A stretch of DNA of 64,000 bases from Perlucidibaca sp. (GTDB taxonomy: Bacteria > Pseudomonadota > Gammaproteobacteria > Pseudomonadales > Moraxellaceae): the NCBI GenBank assembly GCA_023265995.1, contig JAHFSA010000002.1, forward strand, positions 384,814 to 448,813, in the 5' to 3' direction. The translations under genes and the position numbers were made by a program. The notes below the pieces were generated by a model. That model ran no database searches. It was not told the DNA's origin and saw nothing but the letters and a program-made list of their open reading frames with translations. This document shows, in pieces, positions 62,186 to 64,000 of this stretch; the stretch's first letter is position 1, and the number at the start of each line of letters is the position of its first letter.

Positions 62186-63292
62186 TCAGGCAGTGACGGG
62201 CGCTCCAGCACGACGCTCACGTGCCACCCTGGACGGGAAGGCATGGCGCAGGATGCGCCAGGTCACCTGGGAGGCCTGCCCCCAGAGCGAGCCGGTGTTG
62301 TAGTGCACGCCATAGCGCTGACATATCTCGCGCACCTCCGGCGCCATGCCGGCATAGCGCCAGGCCGGAATGTCCGGGTACAGGTGGTGCTCGATCTGGT
62401 GACTGAGATTGCCCGAAAGCAGGTTCAGCACCGGTCCGCCGGAGAGATTGGAGGAACCGCGGATCTGACGCAGATACCAGTGCCCGCGCGTCTCGTTCTT
62501 GAGCACGGTCTTGGGGAAGATCTCGACATCACGCGTGAAGTGACCGCAGAAGATGATGCTGAAGGTCCAGATGTTGCGCATGCCGTTGGCGACGAGATTG
62601 CCGGCGGCGATGGTCAGGAAGAACGGACCGGCCAGCAGCGGGAAGACGACGTAGTCCTTGAGCAGCTGATGACCCATCTTGCGGCCGACCGGCGCGAACT
62701 CCTCGCGGAACTTCGCCCAGCTCTTGCGCCCCTGGAAGAGCTGACCGAGACGCAGCTCCTGGATGGCCACGCCCCACTGGAACAGCAGCGCGAAGATCAC
62801 GGCATAGACCGGCTGCAGCAGGTAGAACGGCTTCCAGGTCTGCTCCGGGAACAGGCGCAGCACGCCATAGCCGACATCGTCATCGATGCCCTTGATGTTG
62901 GTGTAGGTGTGATGCATGTAGTTGTGGGTCTGGCGCCAGTTGTCGCCGGTGCCGACGATGTCCCACTCGAAGGTCTTGCCGTTCAGCGCCGGGTCGCCCA
63001 TGAAGTCGTACTGGCCATGCATGACGTTGTGGCCCAGCTCCATGTTGTCGAGAATCTTGGACAGGCCGAGCAGCAGCGCCCCGGCCAGCCAGGCCCAGGG
63101 CATGAGAATGCCGAGATAGAGCAGCGCGCGACCGGCAAAACCGGTCAGGCGCACGGCGGCGACGATGCGGCGGATATAGCGCGCATCCTTCTCGCCAAGA
63201 TCGGCGACCGCCTTGGCGCGCACGGCATCAAGCTCGGCGGCGAAGCGATCAAGCTCTTCGGGGGACAGCTTGCGGGTCAGTGATGAGGTCAT
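62186..63292 (-). CDS. desB: Acyl-CoA/acyl-lipid desaturase (DesB-like)
   Basis: 368-residue membrane di-iron desaturase. Histidine boxes: GHNVMHGQYDF (about 91-101), HNYMHHTYTN (about 127-136) and HQIEHHLYPD (about 304-313), with hydrophobic segments between. In Pseudomonas aeruginosa, DesB is an inducible acyl-CoA delta-9 desaturase encoded with the reductase DesC under the TetR regulator DesT; the order reductase-desaturase here (16-bp gap) matches. The regulator is not in the window. Symbol by homology and synteny. Confidence 0.85.
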   Translation of the reverse strand: MTSSLTRKLSPEELDRFAAELDAVRAKAVADLGEKDARYIRRIVAAVRLTGFAGRALLYLGILMPWAWLAGALLLGLSKILDNMELGHNVMHGQYDFMGDPALNGKTFEWDIVGTGDNWRQTHNYMHHTYTNIKGIDDDVGYGVLRLFPEQTWKPFYLLQPVYAVIFALLFQWGVAIQELRLGQLFQGRKSWAKFREEFAPVGRKMGHQLLKDYVVFPLLAGPFFLTIAAGNLVANGMRNIWTFSIIFCGHFTRDVEIFPKTVLKNETRGHWYLRQIRGSSNLSGGPVLNLLSGNLSHQIEHHLYPDIPAWRYAGMAPEVREICQRYGVHYNTGSLWGQASQVTWRILRHAFPSRVARERRAGAPVTA

Positions 63293-63308
63293 GTCGGGAA
63301 TCGCCTGA

Positions 63309-64000
63309 TCAGAGGTCAAGAACAAGATCGGAACGTGCGCTGCTGATGCAGATGCGCAAGGCCGATGCGGCTTCATGGTGACGTTCGCCAGTGCGCACGT
63401 CTTCGCTGCTGCCTTCCAGCTTGGCGCAGGCGCAGGTATTGCAGATGCCCATGCGGCAACCGGATGCCGGCTTCAGGCCTTCGGCCTCGATGGCCGCCAG
63501 CAGCGGCTGGCCGGCCGGCACCATGAGCTCACGACGGCTGCGCGCGAGCGTGACGCGCACCGGAGCTCCGCTGGCAACTGCTGCCGTTGGCAGGGAGAAG
63601 GCCTCGCCATGGAAAGGCACGGCGACAGCCGCGGCCAGTTCGCCGGCCGTGGCCACGAAACCGGCCGGACCGCAGGCGTAGATCGTGGTCTCGGCCAGGC
63701 CAGGCACCGCGGCCAGATGCGCAGCCTGCAGACGCTCGCCATGATCGCGGTCAGCGTCAGCGCGCGTCAGCACGAACTGCACGCGCAGGCGCGGAAAGCG
63801 TTCCGCCAGCGCCTGCAGCTCATCGACAGCGCAGAGCTCGTCACGCTGCCCGGCCCAGCAGATGAGCGTGATGTCGCGCGGCATGCCGAGCAGGGCCTGG
63901 GCACGAATCATCGACAGGAATGGGGTAATGCCGCTGCCGGCAGCCAGACAGAGCAAGGCAGCCGGCGCCGCCGCGACGGTCATGTCGCCAAAGGCCTCGC
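63309..64000 (-). CDS. desC: Ferredoxin--NAD(P) reductase partner of desaturase (DesC-like), 5' part outside
   Basis: Partial: the frame is open to the window edge, so the N-terminal FAD domain is outside. Visible are the NAD(P) domain (LLCLAAGSGITPFLSMIRAQ; YACGPAGFV) and a C-terminal plant-type 2Fe-2S ferredoxin domain with CRMGICNTCACAKLEG (three Cys) and the last ligand in ALRICISSARSDLVLDL. Passes electrons from NAD(P)H to the adjacent desaturase. An internal ATG near 63983 is not the start, because upstream sequence (EAFGDMTVAA) continues the family pattern. Confidence 0.88.
   Translation of the reverse strand, partial: EAFGDMTVAAAPAALLCLAAGSGITPFLSMIRAQALLGMPRDITLICWAGQRDELCAVDELQALAERFPRLRVQFVLTRADADRDHGERLQAAHLAAVPGLAETTIYACGPAGFVATAGELAAAVAVPFHGEAFSLPTAAVASGAPVRVTLARSRRELMVPAGQPLLAAIEAEGLKPASGCRMGICNTCACAKLEGSSEDVRTGERHHEAASALRICISSARSDLVLDL

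Overview
This is a GC-rich (roughly 60-65 %) gammaproteobacterial chromosome segment, most like Pseudomonadales. The evidence is gene order: comEC-exbB-exbD-msbA, a lolCE-type permease with lolD, gacA-uvrC-pgsA-tRNA-Gly, a desC/desB-like desaturase pair, AdeT-like periplasmic binding protein, and the mmsA/mmsB valine genes. A high-GC Moraxellaceae relative is plausible, but the genus cannot be fixed from the sequence alone. No rRNA genes or CRISPR arrays were seen.

Layout. 1-7.5 kb: envelope and DNA-uptake genes (msbA, exbD, exbB, comEC, DUF2062, lolD, lol permease, glycerophosphodiesterase). 7.7-25.7 kb: housekeeping genes (M48 lipoprotein peptidase, glpD, murI, tRNA-Gly, pgsA, uvrC, gacA, a PBP7-like peptidase, a YgjP-like metallopeptidase, recQ, trhO, bolA, a desaturase, pdxB, a Nudix hydrolase, a MATE pump, a TusA-like protein). 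25.7-41.9 kb: purU, then an acyl-CoA/branched-chain catabolic region (acyl-CoA dehydrogenases, MaoC, enoyl-CoA hydratase, mmsB, isobutyryl-CoA dehydrogenase, mmsA) with AraC and LysR regulators, and a ccdAB toxin-antitoxin pair. 42-45 kb: a GDT1-type Mn exporter behind a yybP-ykoY riboswitch, an MscS channel, an alpha/beta hydrolase, tRNA-Ser and tRNA-Arg.

45158-60763 is a genomic island of about 15.6 kb inserted in the 3' end of tRNA-Arg(ACG), bounded by a perfect 47-bp direct repeat and carrying a P4-type integrase at its right end. Its left part is a tightly overlapping operon: AlpA-like regulator, helix-turn-helix protein, VirD4-like coupling ATPase, Replic_Relax protein. Then comes about 650 bp of non-coding DNA packed with GC-rich hairpins, at least four of them capped by the same TGGG loop. 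The right part is defence cargo: an AT-rich GHKL-ATPase/PD-(D/E)xK nuclease fusion, a RhuM-Fic protein, a one-polypeptide restriction-methyltransferase, and a SIR2 plus HerA pair (Nezha type). The island looks mobilizable rather than self-transmissible, since no canonical relaxase or mating-pore genes are present.

60.8-64 kb is chromosome again: a diguanylate cyclase, then an acyl-lipid desaturase with its ferredoxin-reductase partner, cut by the window edge.

The most noteworthy non-coding items are the TGGG-loop hairpin array (49284-49928) and two copies of an intergenic element (7498-7671 and 25264-25379). The two copies share a conserved core, but each has its own, different, perfectly self-complementary arms, and both sit between convergent genes.
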